A stretch of DNA of 7,867 nt from Chloroflexota bacterium (GCA_031177555.1 JAPSGM010000079.1:1-7867); one strand, 5' to 3'; shown: positions 1-6,247, numbered from the stretch's first letter. Notes: generated by a model from the letters alone, not told the origin. Numbers and translations are program-made.

Positions 1-72
1 AAGCGTGCTCACGGAGGAGTGCGCGAGCTCGACCTCGTTCACTCCTTAACCCTACGCCGAGGCGCGCGAGTC

Positions 73-94
73 ATGAGGGTACGAATGAGGGTAC
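73..94. repeat. Tandem direct repeat, 10-bp unit ATGAGGGTAC, period 12
   Basis: The 10-mer ATGAGGGTAC occurs twice, at 73-82 and 85-94, separated by GA. No convincing gene covers it. Short direct repeats of this kind occur beside tyrosine-recombinase genes and replication or attachment regions, but no integrase can be recognised in the few dozen bases to its left. The repeat is seen directly; a function is only guessed. Confidence 0.6.
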
Positions 95-137
95 AGCGGG
101 AGCGCGGAGGCCCGACTCGTGCTCAGAATCGGGCTAG

Positions 138-228
138 ATGAGACTTGGTACCGCATACCGGATTCCCTGTGAATCGTCTCATACGTCTCAGCCGCGTTCA
201 GCGAGTACCGAGAAGAGACGCATGAGAC
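138..228. repeat. Cluster of GTCTC/GAGAC motifs with a 14-bp imperfect inverted repeat
   Basis: GTCTCATACGTCTC (176-189) is matched in inverted orientation by GAGACGCATGAGAC (215-228), with 13 of 14 positions complementary and a 25-base separation. Each arm is itself a tandem pair of the same pentamer with a 9-base period. A further ATGAGAC lies at 138-144. Repeated short sites in both orientations resemble arm-type recombinase binding sites or a cruciform-forming attachment region. No integrase, tRNA gene or core crossover site is identifiable, so the role is inferred and uncertain. Confidence 0.5.
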
Positions 229-472
229 ACATGAAGCAGGATGGATAAGGGTCCGGATAGGCGAAGCCATCAGACCCATTGGCTGTCCGCGATCAACGCG
301 GAGCATGGCGCCCGTCACGTGCGCGGACCCGCGCAAGCCCCTTGCGGCCGCAGCACAATGGAACGATCGAGCCGCGAGTCCTCCACCTCGACGATCGGGG
401 CGCCGGTCATGCGGATAGGGCGCTAATCGTGGACCCGTGTTGAGGCGTCCACATTGAGCGCCCCACGACGCC

Positions 473-486
473 CGAGTGCATACTCG
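473..486. promoter_or_regulatory. Short palindrome upstream of the VOC gene
   Basis: CGAGT (473-477) and ACTCG (482-486) form a 5-bp dyad around GCAT, 34 bases before the VOC start codon. The position suits an operator or a 5' hairpin. A weak promoter can be drawn with TTGAGC at 454-459 and CATACT at 479-484, but the 19-base spacing is poor. Suggestive only. Confidence 0.25.
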
Positions 487-507
487 TGGTCCCCAGGCCG
501 CGTTCAG

Positions 508-515
508 AAAGGAGG
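508..515 (+). promoter_or_regulatory. Strong Shine-Dalgarno sequence for the VOC gene
   Basis: AAAGGAGG lies five bases before the ATG at 521. This fixes that ATG as the start, rather than the upstream in-frame GTG at 476, which has no ribosome binding site. Confidence 0.85.
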
Positions 516-520
516 CCGCC

Positions 521-970
521 ATGGCCAATCTGGTCGTCCACTTCGAGATGCACGCATCCGAGCCACAGAAGCTCATCGACTTCTACTCCAACCTGCTCGG
601 CTGGCAGTTCCAGCAGTACGGCGGCGGTGATCAGCCGTACTGGGTCATCGACACCGGCGAGGGCGCCATTGGAAATGCCGCCGGTGAGCCCGGCCTCGGG
701 ATCAACGGCGGCCTGACCCAGCGGAACAGTCCGCCTCCCGAAGTTGGCGCGCCGGTCAATGGAGCCAATATCGTGATCGGCGTCGACGACGTCGACGGGC
801 TGATGCGCCGGGGCGTCGAGCTCGGCGCGACCGAGGCGCTGCCAGCGACCGACTGGCCGGGTATCGGTCGCGGTGGCTATCTGCTGGATCCCGACGGCAA
901 CGTCTTCGGCCTCATCTCCCCGGTCCTCTCCGACGGAACGGTGGCGATGGGCGCCGGCGCTGAGGCATAG
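521..970 (+). CDS. VOC family (glyoxalase/bleomycin-resistance fold) protein
   Basis: A complete 149-residue protein of the vicinal oxygen chelate superfamily, about the usual length for a one-unit member. The first strand has the form LVVHFEMHASE (residues 4-14) and is followed by the helix DFYSNLLGWQF (20-30). The family's closing segment is LLDPDGNVFGLI (121-132). His7 or His11 could be the N-terminal metal ligand. The glutamate often present in the last strand is not obvious; FGLI stands there, so a metal-dependent activity cannot be assumed. VOC proteins include glyoxalases, dioxygenases, epimerases and drug-binding resistance proteins, and nothing here decides the substrate. It is a cytosolic protein without a signal peptide. 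The gene stands alone, with no close neighbour on its strand, and has a very good ribosome binding site. Family assignment is secure; function is unknown. Confidence 0.9.
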   Translation: MANLVVHFEMHASEPQKLIDFYSNLLGWQFQQYGGGDQPYWVIDTGEGAIGNAAGEPGLGINGGLTQRNSPPPEVGAPVNGANIVIGVDDVDGLMRRGVELGATEALPATDWPGIGRGGYLLDPDGNVFGLISPVLSDGTVAMGAGAEA

Positions 971-1542
971 CAGGCATCAAGCTCGGCCGATGGCCAGCAT
1001 CGCTCGGTGTCTCGGTGGGAGAACCGTATTGCGGCAGGAGCGCCCTGCAGGTAGTCGAACAGTCCGCCGCGTGGCGGCTGGACGTGACTTTGCTGCAGCC
1101 ACCACCTAGCCTTGCGTCCGCCGGTCGGCTTGTGTCGGCTTCCGCCCAAGCAGCTCCTAAACCGGCAATGCTCGGTCGTGGGATACCGCGCTAGCGTCCG
1201 GCGGCACCGACCCCCACTGCAGGCCCGTGGGCACGATGACGGTGAGAAGCGGGAGGTCATTCTGATTCGCTCCGCACAGGTCGTCTTGTCGCTCTGCAGT
1301 TGGTCTTCTTGTCCGGTCACTCGCCGTGCACGTTGAGGCCCGGAAGAACGTCGCTGAGCCGGTCGCTCCGTAGGGGCCCTACTGGGGCCGCCGTGATCTT
1401 GGCCGGTCTCGGTCAGCTGCATGCCGCTGGCCGATATCGATGAGGCGCCCTCCATCTCCGGGGACAAAGCGTCGACCGTGGGTGCCCGACTGCCGGCGTA
1501 TCCGGTAGACCCCGGCCCGGGCGGCTTGGTCGGCGATCCGCA
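971..1542. other. 572-bp intergenic stretch without a recognisable gene
   Basis: It separates the VOC gene from the 3' end of the convergent epoxide hydrolase gene. Frames here are open by chance in GC-rich DNA, and none has a recognisable motif or ribosome binding site. Small hairpins are present: GCAGG/CCTGC (1034-1048), CAG-t-CCGCC/GGCGGCTG (1060-1080) and GGCCC/GGGCC (1375-1389). None is followed by a U-run, so they are at most weak terminators for the two converging genes. Confidence 0.5.
1060..1080. terminator. Weak candidate hairpin downstream of the VOC gene
   Basis: CCGCC (1064-1068) and GGCGG (1073-1077) pair across a GCGT loop. The stem extends by CAG/CTG past a one-base bulge. 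It lies 90 bases after the VOC stop codon. The following bases contain only TTT and no real U-tract, so intrinsic termination is doubtful. Confidence 0.2.
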
Positions 1543-2730
1543 TTACCGCAGGCCGCCGAAGAAGCGCCGCAGGTCATCGACGAGGTCGTCGGGCCGCTCC
1601 ATCGCCGGGAAGTGCCCGCCGGCCGCGAACTCCGACCAGTGCTCCATCTGGCGCTCCGGATCGAGGAGGACCCTGACAATCGGATCGGCGCCGAACACCG
1701 CGAACCCAGTCGGTGCAGGGCCTGGTTCAGACCACTCCTGGGCATGCATGCTTTCGTACAGCGCATGCGCCGCCGAGCCACCGCTGCGCGTGAACCAGTA
1801 CATGCTCACGTTGGTCAGGAGCTGGTCGCGGTCGACGGCCTGCTCCGGCAGCTCGGCCGCCGGATCGGTCCAGGCCTTGACCTTCTCGACGATCCAGGCC
1901 AGCTGGCCGACCGGCGAATCGATCAGCGCGTAGCCGATCGTCTGTGGCCGCGTGGACTGGATCCGCAGGTAGCCTTCGTCGTCGGTCGACGCCGCCTTCA
2001 GCTCCTCCACTCGCTCCTTCTGCTCGGGCGTCAACGCTGGATTCGCGGCCGGATCGCCGCCCCACGAGGCGAAGGTCACCGCCGTCGGCAGGTCGGTCGT
2101 CACGTGGACGCCGACCACGGCGTCCGGGTCGCTCGAGTTCAACCCGCTCGCCACGCCGGCACCGATGTCGCCGGCGTGGACGCCGTAGCGCTCGTAGCCC
2201 AGCCGATGCATGAGCTCCACGAAGGCACGCGCCATGCGACCGCTCGTCCACCCCGCTTCGGCGAGCGGTACCGAGAAGCCGAAGCCCGGCAGCGACGGCA
2301 CCACGACGTGGAAGGCCATCGATGGCTCGGCTCCGTGCGCACGCGGGTCGCTCAGCGGCCCGATCATCCGCGCAAACTCCACCGGCGAGCCTGGCCAGCT
2401 GTGGAGGAGGAGAAGCGGCATCGCGTCCGCTTCGGGCGATCGAACGTGCAGGAAATGGACGCGATGCCCGTCAATGAGCGTCGTGAACTGGGGCAGCTCA
2501 TTAAGCCGGGCCTCCTGGGCACGCCAGTCGAACTCGCTGCCCCAATACCCGGCAAGGCGCCGGAGGTAGCCGAGGGGCACGCCTCGGTCCCAGCCGACAC
2601 CCGGAGGTTCGGCGTCCGGCCATCGGGCATTGGCGAGCCGCGCGCGCAGGTCGTCGAGGTCGGCCTGATCGATCTCGATGCGGAATGGGACAAGCTCGGT
2701 CTGTTGGTTGGCTGTGGTCGCCATGGTCAT
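1543..2730 (-). CDS. Epoxide hydrolase, EHN/microsomal type (alpha/beta hydrolase fold)
   Basis: A 395-residue protein with the layout of microsomal-type epoxide hydrolases: an N-terminal EHN segment (about residues 14-125) followed by an alpha/beta hydrolase core. These enzymes add water to epoxides through a covalent ester on an aspartate. Visible landmarks are the oxyanion-hole motif HSWPGS (110-115), the nucleophile elbow HAGDIGAG with Asp188, the family segment RPQTIGYALIDSPVGQLAW (261-279), a candidate acid Asp349, and the catalytic His373 in GGHF. The elbow reads GDIG rather than the commoner GDWG. The start at 2730 has AGAGGA ten bases upstream; a second Met at codon 3 is an alternative. 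No signal peptide is seen. The gene diverges from a WYL regulator across 91 bp, which suggests control by that regulator, possibly in response to a xenobiotic or epoxide. The substrate cannot be told. Confidence 0.92.
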   Translation of the reverse strand: MTMATTANQQTELVPFRIEIDQADLDDLRARLANARWPDAEPPGVGWDRGVPLGYLRRLAGYWGSEFDWRAQEARLNELPQFTTLIDGHRVHFLHVRSPEADAMPLLLLHSWPGSPVEFARMIGPLSDPRAHGAEPSMAFHVVVPSLPGFGFSVPLAEAGWTSGRMARAFVELMHRLGYERYGVHAGDIGAGVASGLNSSDPDAVVGVHVTTDLPTAVTFASWGGDPAANPALTPEQKERVEELKAASTDDEGYLRIQSTRPQTIGYALIDSPVGQLAWIVEKVKAWTDPAAELPEQAVDRDQLLTNVSMYWFTRSGGSAAHALYESMHAQEWSEPGPAPTGFAVFGADPIVRVLLDPERQMEHWSEFAAGGHFPAMERPDDLVDDLRRFFGGLR

Positions 2731-2778
2731 GTCGCCGTCGTCCTCTTATGACTGTTGCGCGATGACCATACGAAGCCA

Positions 2779-2801
2779 AAGTGGCCATCCTGAGGCCACT
2801 T
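2779..2801. promoter_or_regulatory. Perfect inverted repeat (8-7-8), candidate operator
   Basis: AAGTGGCC (2779-2786) and GGCCACTT (2794-2801) are exact reverse complements around seven bases. They lie in the 91-bp space between the divergent epoxide hydrolase and WYL regulator genes. The right arm abuts TAATTT (2801-2806), a possible -10 element for the regulator gene, and a TATGGT (2765-2770 read on the minus strand) could serve the hydrolase. Neither has a good -35 partner. A dimeric regulator bound here would cover both promoters, so autoregulation by the adjacent WYL protein is the simplest inference. Confidence 0.55.
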
Positions 2802-2821
2802 AATTTGCGAGACTGCGGGTC

Positions 2822-3769
2822 ATGCGCGCAGATCGGCTGGTCGCCTCCCTCCTCATCCTCCAGTCCCGCGGCCGCGTGACGGCCGCCGAGCTGGCGGCCG
2901 AGCTGGAGGTGTCGGTTCGGACGGCCCGGCGTGACCTCGAGGCACTGGCAACGGCCGGCATCCCGGTCTACGCGCAGCGCGGCACCGGTGGCGGCTGGTC
3001 GGTGCTGGGAGGCGCACGGACCGACCTGACCGGGCTGACCGCGGCCGAAGCGCGTGCGCTGTTCCTCCTCGCCGGGCCGAGTGTGCGGTTCGATCCCACC
3101 GCGCGGGCGGCGCTGCGCAAGCTGGTGCAGGCCCTGCCCGAACCGTTCCGCGCCGGCGCCTCGTCCGCGGCCTCGGCCATCGTCCTGGATCCGGCCCGCT
3201 GGGGAGGCCGGCGCCACCCGCAGCCTGCGCATCTCGATCTCCTCCGGCAGGCGGTCGTCGACGGCCGTCAGGCGCGCCTGACGTATGCAGGCTCGCGCGG
3301 AGGCGATAGCGTCCGAACCGTCGCGCCGCTCGGGCTCATCGAGAAGGGTCGCGCCTGGTACCTGGTCGCCGGGACCGACGCCGGGGTCAGGACGTTCCGG
3401 CTCGATCGGATCAGGTCGGCGGAGCTGACGCAGGAAGCCGTGGTGCGGCCGCCGGGGTTCGACCTGGCGAAGGAGTGGGAAACGATCGTGGCGGCGGTCG
3501 AGGAGCGCCGCCGGCGCGTTCGAGCCCTCGTTCGCGTCGATGCTGGGCGGTTGCCCGGCCTCAGAGCGCAGTTCGGCGATGACCTCGCGACGGCGGTGCC
3601 CACCGATCGCGGCTGGTACGAGGTGACGATCCTCGGCACCAGCGCCGAGATCGTTGCCAACGAGCTGGCCGGATGGGGGCGCGACATCGAGGTCGTCAAG
3701 CCTGCGGCGGTTCGGAGGTGCCTGGCGCGAATCGGAGCCGAGCTGGTCGAGTGGTACGCGAGCGACTGA
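2822..3769 (+). CDS. WYL-domain transcriptional regulator (YafY/DeoR-like HTH)
   Basis: A complete 315-residue regulator. Residues 1-60 form a winged helix-turn-helix of the HTH_11 kind: MRADRLVASLLILQSRGRVT, then the recognition-helix region VSVRTARRDLE (30-40) and the wing GTGGGWSV (54-61). The WYL ligand-sensing domain covers about 135-205, with AWYLVAG at 178-184 and the conserved FRLDRI at 192-197. A C-terminal extension (WCX-like, about 230-312) completes the usual architecture. WYL domains are thought to sense small ligands or nucleic acid and to switch DNA binding. The start ATG has no clear Shine-Dalgarno sequence; TAATTT sits 15 bases before it, so the mRNA may be leaderless or have a short leader. 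Divergent placement next to the epoxide hydrolase makes that gene the likely target. Whether it activates or represses is not visible. Confidence 0.93.
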   Translation: MRADRLVASLLILQSRGRVTAAELAAELEVSVRTARRDLEALATAGIPVYAQRGTGGGWSVLGGARTDLTGLTAAEARALFLLAGPSVRFDPTARAALRKLVQALPEPFRAGASSAASAIVLDPARWGGRRHPQPAHLDLLRQAVVDGRQARLTYAGSRGGDSVRTVAPLGLIEKGRAWYLVAGTDAGVRTFRLDRIRSAELTQEAVVRPPGFDLAKEWETIVAAVEERRRRVRALVRVDAGRLPGLRAQFGDDLATAVPTDRGWYEVTILGTSAEIVANELAGWGRDIEVVKPAAVRRCLARIGAELVEWYASD

Positions 3770-3800
3770 GCCCGCTACGTCCGCTCGCTCAACCCGGTGA

Positions 3801-3966
3801 TGGGCGATCATTCCCAACGCCCAGGTACGAGCCTCCGCCAGTTCCTGCTGGCCAACATCGAGCCAGGCTCGACGGGGGTCTCCGATGGCTGGTGTCCGTA
3901 TCGTGGTGCCTTCGCCGGCTACAGCCGATCAACATCTCGGCCTCTGGGTCGCAGGCACACGTACTC
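3801..3966 (+). pseudogene. ISXO2/IS1595-like transposase remnant, frame-broken
   Basis: Three consecutive pieces in three different frames together read as the C-terminal half of an ISXO2-type DDE transposase. The first is WAIIPNA (3801-3821). The second is GTSLRQFLLANIEPGST followed by SDGWCPY and ending GAFAGYS (3824-3925). The third is PINISASGSQAHVL (3925-3966). In intact family members these segments are contiguous; the Asp of SDGW (codon 3884-3886) falls where a catalytic aspartate is expected. The changes are consistent with loss of one base near 3822 and a small deletion at 3925. The rest of the transposase, including the following LLKRWLLGTHQG-type segment, is missing, and no terminal repeats were found. 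It cannot make an active enzyme. It sits 31 bases after the WYL stop codon and marks an old insertion and deletion. Confidence 0.75.
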
Positions 3967-4040
3967 GGGACGGCGGATGGCGAGGACCCGCACCCGTCTG
4001 AAGGCGATCCGGAACCGTCGCCCTCGGATCCGGTTGAACC
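3967..4040. other. Short spacer between the transposase relic and the SMP-30 gene
   Basis: No gene or convincing terminator is seen. GATCCGG occurs twice (4006-4012 and 4027-4033), and AACCG (4013-4017) can pair with CGGTT (4031-4035), too weakly for a confident terminator. Confidence 0.35.
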
Positions 4041-4916
4041 TCACGGCCAGCCAGAATGCGGCACGTCGACGCGAGCGGTGAGGATCTGACCCGTCTTCGC
4101 CTCCAGCAGCTCGTCCATCCGCTCTGGGCCGAACCACTTGGCCACGACCATGAACAGCGTCCTGCCGGCCTCGCCGCCCAGCATGCAGGCATAGCAGGGG
4201 CGATCGAGCTTGATTCGCTCCAGGACCTCGCCGCCCTCCCGGACACGTTGCACGACGCCCTCGTCGCCCGGCCGGACGTCGCTGCACCACACGGCACCCT
4301 CCGCGTCGAGGCAGATCCCGTCACCGCTGACCTCCGCCCACACCCGCTGGTTCGAGAGACTCCCGTCGGGACTGATGTCGAACGCGGTGAGCCGACGCGC
4401 GAACGACTCGGCGACGATCAGCGTCCGGTTGTCCGGCGTGACGACCATGCCATTCGGGAACGCCAGCCCGTCGGCCACCTCGCGCGCCTCGCCCTGGGGG
4501 GTGACCAACGCGATCTTTCCTGGCGCCTGCCCACTGCCGAGGACGTCCATGAAGTCGGCGAAGTCGAAGTTGATCGTGTTGACGTAGGCGTTGCCACGGC
4601 CGTCGACGGTGATCTCGCTGAAGGCGTACGGCGAGATGTGGCTCAGGTCGGCGTGCCGCACGCGCGACCCGTCGGTCTCCACGCGGATCAGCTCAGTGCC
4701 GGTGATGAGGATCCGTCCATCGGGCAGCCAGTTCACTGCCCATCCACTCTCCCCGCCTCCAGGCCCGACGACCTCGCATGTCCCGTCGGACTCGAGGGCC
4801 ACGATCTGGTTGGCTCCCCAGTCGGAGAACCACAGCCGGCCCTCGTGCCAGCGCGGTGACTCCCCCATGCCGAACCCGTCCATCAGGACCCGTATGTCCG
4901 TAGACGACGGCTGCAT
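4041..4916 (-). CDS. SMP-30/gluconolactonase/LRE family protein
   Basis: A 291-residue six-bladed beta-propeller protein of the SMP-30/gluconolactonase family, whose characterised members are metal-dependent lactonases or related hydrolases. It begins with the family's ESPRW...LWFSDW segment (residues 19-33). Residues matching the family's divalent-metal ligands are Glu19, Asn155 in FPNGM, and Asp199 in SGDGICLD. The second-shell Asn-Asp pair common before the VDxxGN turn is replaced by Ser100-Glu101, so specificity may differ from gluconolactonases. The chosen ATG (4914-4916) follows AAGGAGG by eight bases. An upstream GTG at 4946 overlaps the DUF1801 stop as GTGA but has no ribosome binding site and would add ten atypical residues. 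The gene is last in a minus-strand cluster, 26 bp after the DUF1801 gene, and is probably cotranscribed with it. No signal peptide; the substrate is unknown. Confidence 0.9.
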   Translation of the reverse strand: MQPSSTDIRVLMDGFGMGESPRWHEGRLWFSDWGANQIVALESDGTCEVVGPGGGESGWAVNWLPDGRILITGTELIRVETDGSRVRHADLSHISPYAFSEITVDGRGNAYVNTINFDFADFMDVLGSGQAPGKIALVTPQGEAREVADGLAFPNGMVVTPDNRTLIVAESFARRLTAFDISPDGSLSNQRVWAEVSGDGICLDAEGAVWCSDVRPGDEGVVQRVREGGEVLERIKLDRPCYACMLGGEAGRTLFMVVAKWFGPERMDELLEAKTGQILTARVDVPHSGWP

Positions 4917-4924
4917 CGTTCGAG

Positions 4925-4931
4925 CCTCCTT
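4925..4931 (-). promoter_or_regulatory. Shine-Dalgarno sequence for the SMP-30 gene
   Basis: Read on the minus strand this is AAGGAGG, part of a longer AGGAAGGAGG, eight bases before the ATG at 4916. It decides the start codon and suggests strong independent translation although the gene is downstream in a cluster. Confidence 0.85.
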
Positions 4932-4942
4932 CCTCCAGGTGG

Positions 4943-5374
4943 TCACTGCATCGCGACCCGTCTCAGCCGCCTGTCCGCGGGCGCGGTCGTCGCATGTTGG
5001 ACGTTGCCGGCCATGCCTTCTCCCAGCAGCGCATCGACCTCCGCCGTGCGGGCGCGGACCAGGTTGGTGACCAGGTCGATCGGGAGTTCCTCGTCGGGAC
5101 CGAAGCGCACGACTGTGTTCGAGGTGTCATACCCTTCGAGCTCGGCGGCGTGTCGCTTCAGCACCGATCCGTACATGACAAAGAGCGACACCTGATCCCG
5201 CGCGGCACCGATGCTCACGAGCGGCCGCCCTCGGTACCGGAACGCGGGGACGCCTCGGCGGATCACCTCCTCGACCCGGGGTATGACGGCGAGGATCAAC
5301 TGCCGCAGCCGCACCAGCGCCGACCGGTGGACTCCGCCATCCTCGAGGCGTCCGCGTTCGAACGCCGACGTCAT
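4943..5374 (-). CDS. DUF1801 domain-containing protein (YdhG-like)
   Basis: A 143-residue protein whose residues 20-117 carry the DUF1801 pattern. This includes a helix LVRLRQLILAVIPRVEE (20-36), then the strand VPAFRYRGRPLVSI (42-55) and VSLFVMYGSVLKRH (62-75). It continues with ELEGYDTSNTVVRF (78-91), then ELPIDLVTNLVRAR (96-109). Members of this small-domain family have been linked to iron handling in Bacillus, but most are uncharacterised and no catalytic residues are evident. Its ATG overlaps the stop of the preceding hydrolase fragment as ATGA (5371-5374), so translation was probably coupled; the purine-rich GGGG seven bases upstream is a modest ribosome binding site. The first 18 or so residues match the family poorly. 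The open frame continues without a stop up to 6247, but the part before 5374 is out-of-frame translation of two other genes. The C-terminal tail (about 118-143) is variable and basic. Confidence 0.85.
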   Translation of the reverse strand: MTSAFERGRLEDGGVHRSALVRLRQLILAVIPRVEEVIRRGVPAFRYRGRPLVSIGAARDQVSLFVMYGSVLKRHAAELEGYDTSNTVVRFGPDEELPIDLVTNLVRARTAEVDALLGEGMAGNVQHATTAPADRRLRRVAMQ

Positions 5375-5739
5375 CTGGCCACCCCGCCTGAAGAACGGCC
5401 CAAGAACTCGATGAGCACCGGGGCTAGAACCTCGTCCGGCACGCCGTGCCAGGCGCCGGGTAGGCTTCGATGCACGGCGTGCGACAGCATCTGGGCCACA
5501 CGCAATGCCCAGCCCGTCAGCTCGTCGCTGCTGCCCTCGCTGTCGAGGACGAGCGTAGGGACTTGCACGGACTGCAGCAGCTCCGGCGTCGTCGCGTCGG
5601 AGATCACGCAGTCGTAGACGAGGGTGTGAGCGATCGTCGTCATCTTCGCCCGTTCGGGCGTCGGCCTCATCTCCGCGACGACCTCGTCCGGCGTGCGGAT
5701 CTTGTCTCTCGACACTTGGACTACTCCGGCGGCGACAAC
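5371..5739 (-). pseudogene. Alpha/beta hydrolase, N-terminally truncated
   Basis: The frame is open from just after a TGA at 5740-5742; the only likely start is the GTG at 5715, giving 114 residues. These match the last part of a small alpha/beta hydrolase: a cap-like segment (TPDEVVAEMRPTPERAKM, residues 8-25), then TIAHTLVYDCVI (27-38). The acid-bearing strand VPTLVLDSEGS has Asp58, and His90 lies in GAWHGVPDEVLAPVLIEFL. Family members are about 250-270 residues. The first half, with the oxyanion loop and the GxSxG nucleophile elbow, is absent, and only 51 bases separate this piece from the SRPBCC stop codon, so the missing part is not nearby. Without a nucleophile it should be inactive. 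The ATGA overlap with DUF1801 shows an original operon. I treat it as a deletion relic; a short expressed protein is possible. Confidence 0.75.
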
Positions 5740-5790
5740 TCATCGTGCGTCCGGTGATGACGGTGCCAGGACCATCGACGGCCCTCGTGG

Positions 5791-6247
5791 TCAGCTGCTC
5801 AGGAGGGACTCGAGCTTGGCGAGCATCACTTCCCACGCCTGGCGGCCGAGATCGGCGGTTCCGGGCGGGTGGGCCCTCGCTGATGATCAGCCGGGTGGTG
5901 CCGTCGGTATCGTGGAGCTCCACTCGCAGGCTTGAGGGCCAGGTGCCGGCCTGACCCGGTATGCCGTGCCACGCGCCGGTACTTGAGAGCAGTTCGTTCT
6001 TCGCGACTTCGATGAAGTTGCCGTCGAACCCGGTTCGCACCGATGGATCGGCATCGCTCACCATGGCGAACCGCTGGCGCCCTCCGACCTGGGTGTCGAG
6101 CTCGATGGTGGCACGGTGGACCGGGAAGCCAGGAGGGCCATACCAAGCGGCGAACAGGTCGGGATCGGTGAAGGCCCGGAAGACCCGCTCGCGCGGGGCG
6201 TCGAAGTGGCGGCTGATCTGAATGTCGTAGGGAAGCATCTCGGCCAT
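5791..6247 (-). pseudogene. SRPBCC (AHSA1-like) protein gene with one frameshift near the 3' end
   Basis: From the ATG at 6247, 126 codons encode a START/SRPBCC-fold protein of the AHSA1 type. It begins YDIQISRHFDAPRERVFRAF (residues 7-26) and DPDLFAAWYGPPGF (28-41), continues through TGFDGNFIEV (72-81), and ends TTRLIISEGP (117-126). Frame is lost at about 5869. Two bases missing, or one added, within GGCCCACCCGCCC on the minus strand accounts for it. In the new frame 25 codons read PPGTADLGRQAWEVMLAKLESLLSS and stop at 5791-5793, which is the normal C-terminal helix of this family. The corrected product would be about 151 residues, full length. Either a true mutation or a sequencing error fits. 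The ribosome binding site GAGGAG is 13 bases from the ATG, rather far. These proteins bind hydrophobic ligands; the ligand is unknown. First gene of the minus-strand cluster. Confidence 0.8.

Larger units (their letters stand above)
229..520. other. No recognisable gene; leader region of the VOC gene
   Basis: Several short open frames cross this stretch, but none has a recognisable product together with a ribosome binding site. A 31-codon minus-strand frame (315-410) has G/C-ending codons in its first part and may be a relic. The last 50 bases contain the palindrome and Shine-Dalgarno sequence described separately. Confidence 0.5.

Noticed and set aside
1..141. Possible C-terminus of an integrase entering from the left
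   Set aside because: Three plus-strand frames are open for 47 to 139 bases from the edge, but none shows a recombinase catalytic motif; too short to support.
52..576. Long minus-strand open frame crossing the left edge and the VOC start
   Set aside because: It overlaps the well-supported VOC start and the repeat cluster, has no ribosome binding site, and its translation is low-complexity without any family motif.
1612..2751. 379-codon plus-strand open frame opposite the epoxide hydrolase
   Set aside because: It is the antisense shadow of the hydrolase, rich in Arg and His, with no motif and no ribosome binding site.
2501..3817. 438-codon minus-strand open frame opposite the WYL gene
   Set aside because: Antisense shadow; the plus strand encodes an unmistakable HTH-WYL protein.
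4056..4859. 267-codon plus-strand open frame within the SMP-30 region
   Set aside because: Antisense shadow of the SMP-30 gene, which has family motifs and a strong ribosome binding site.
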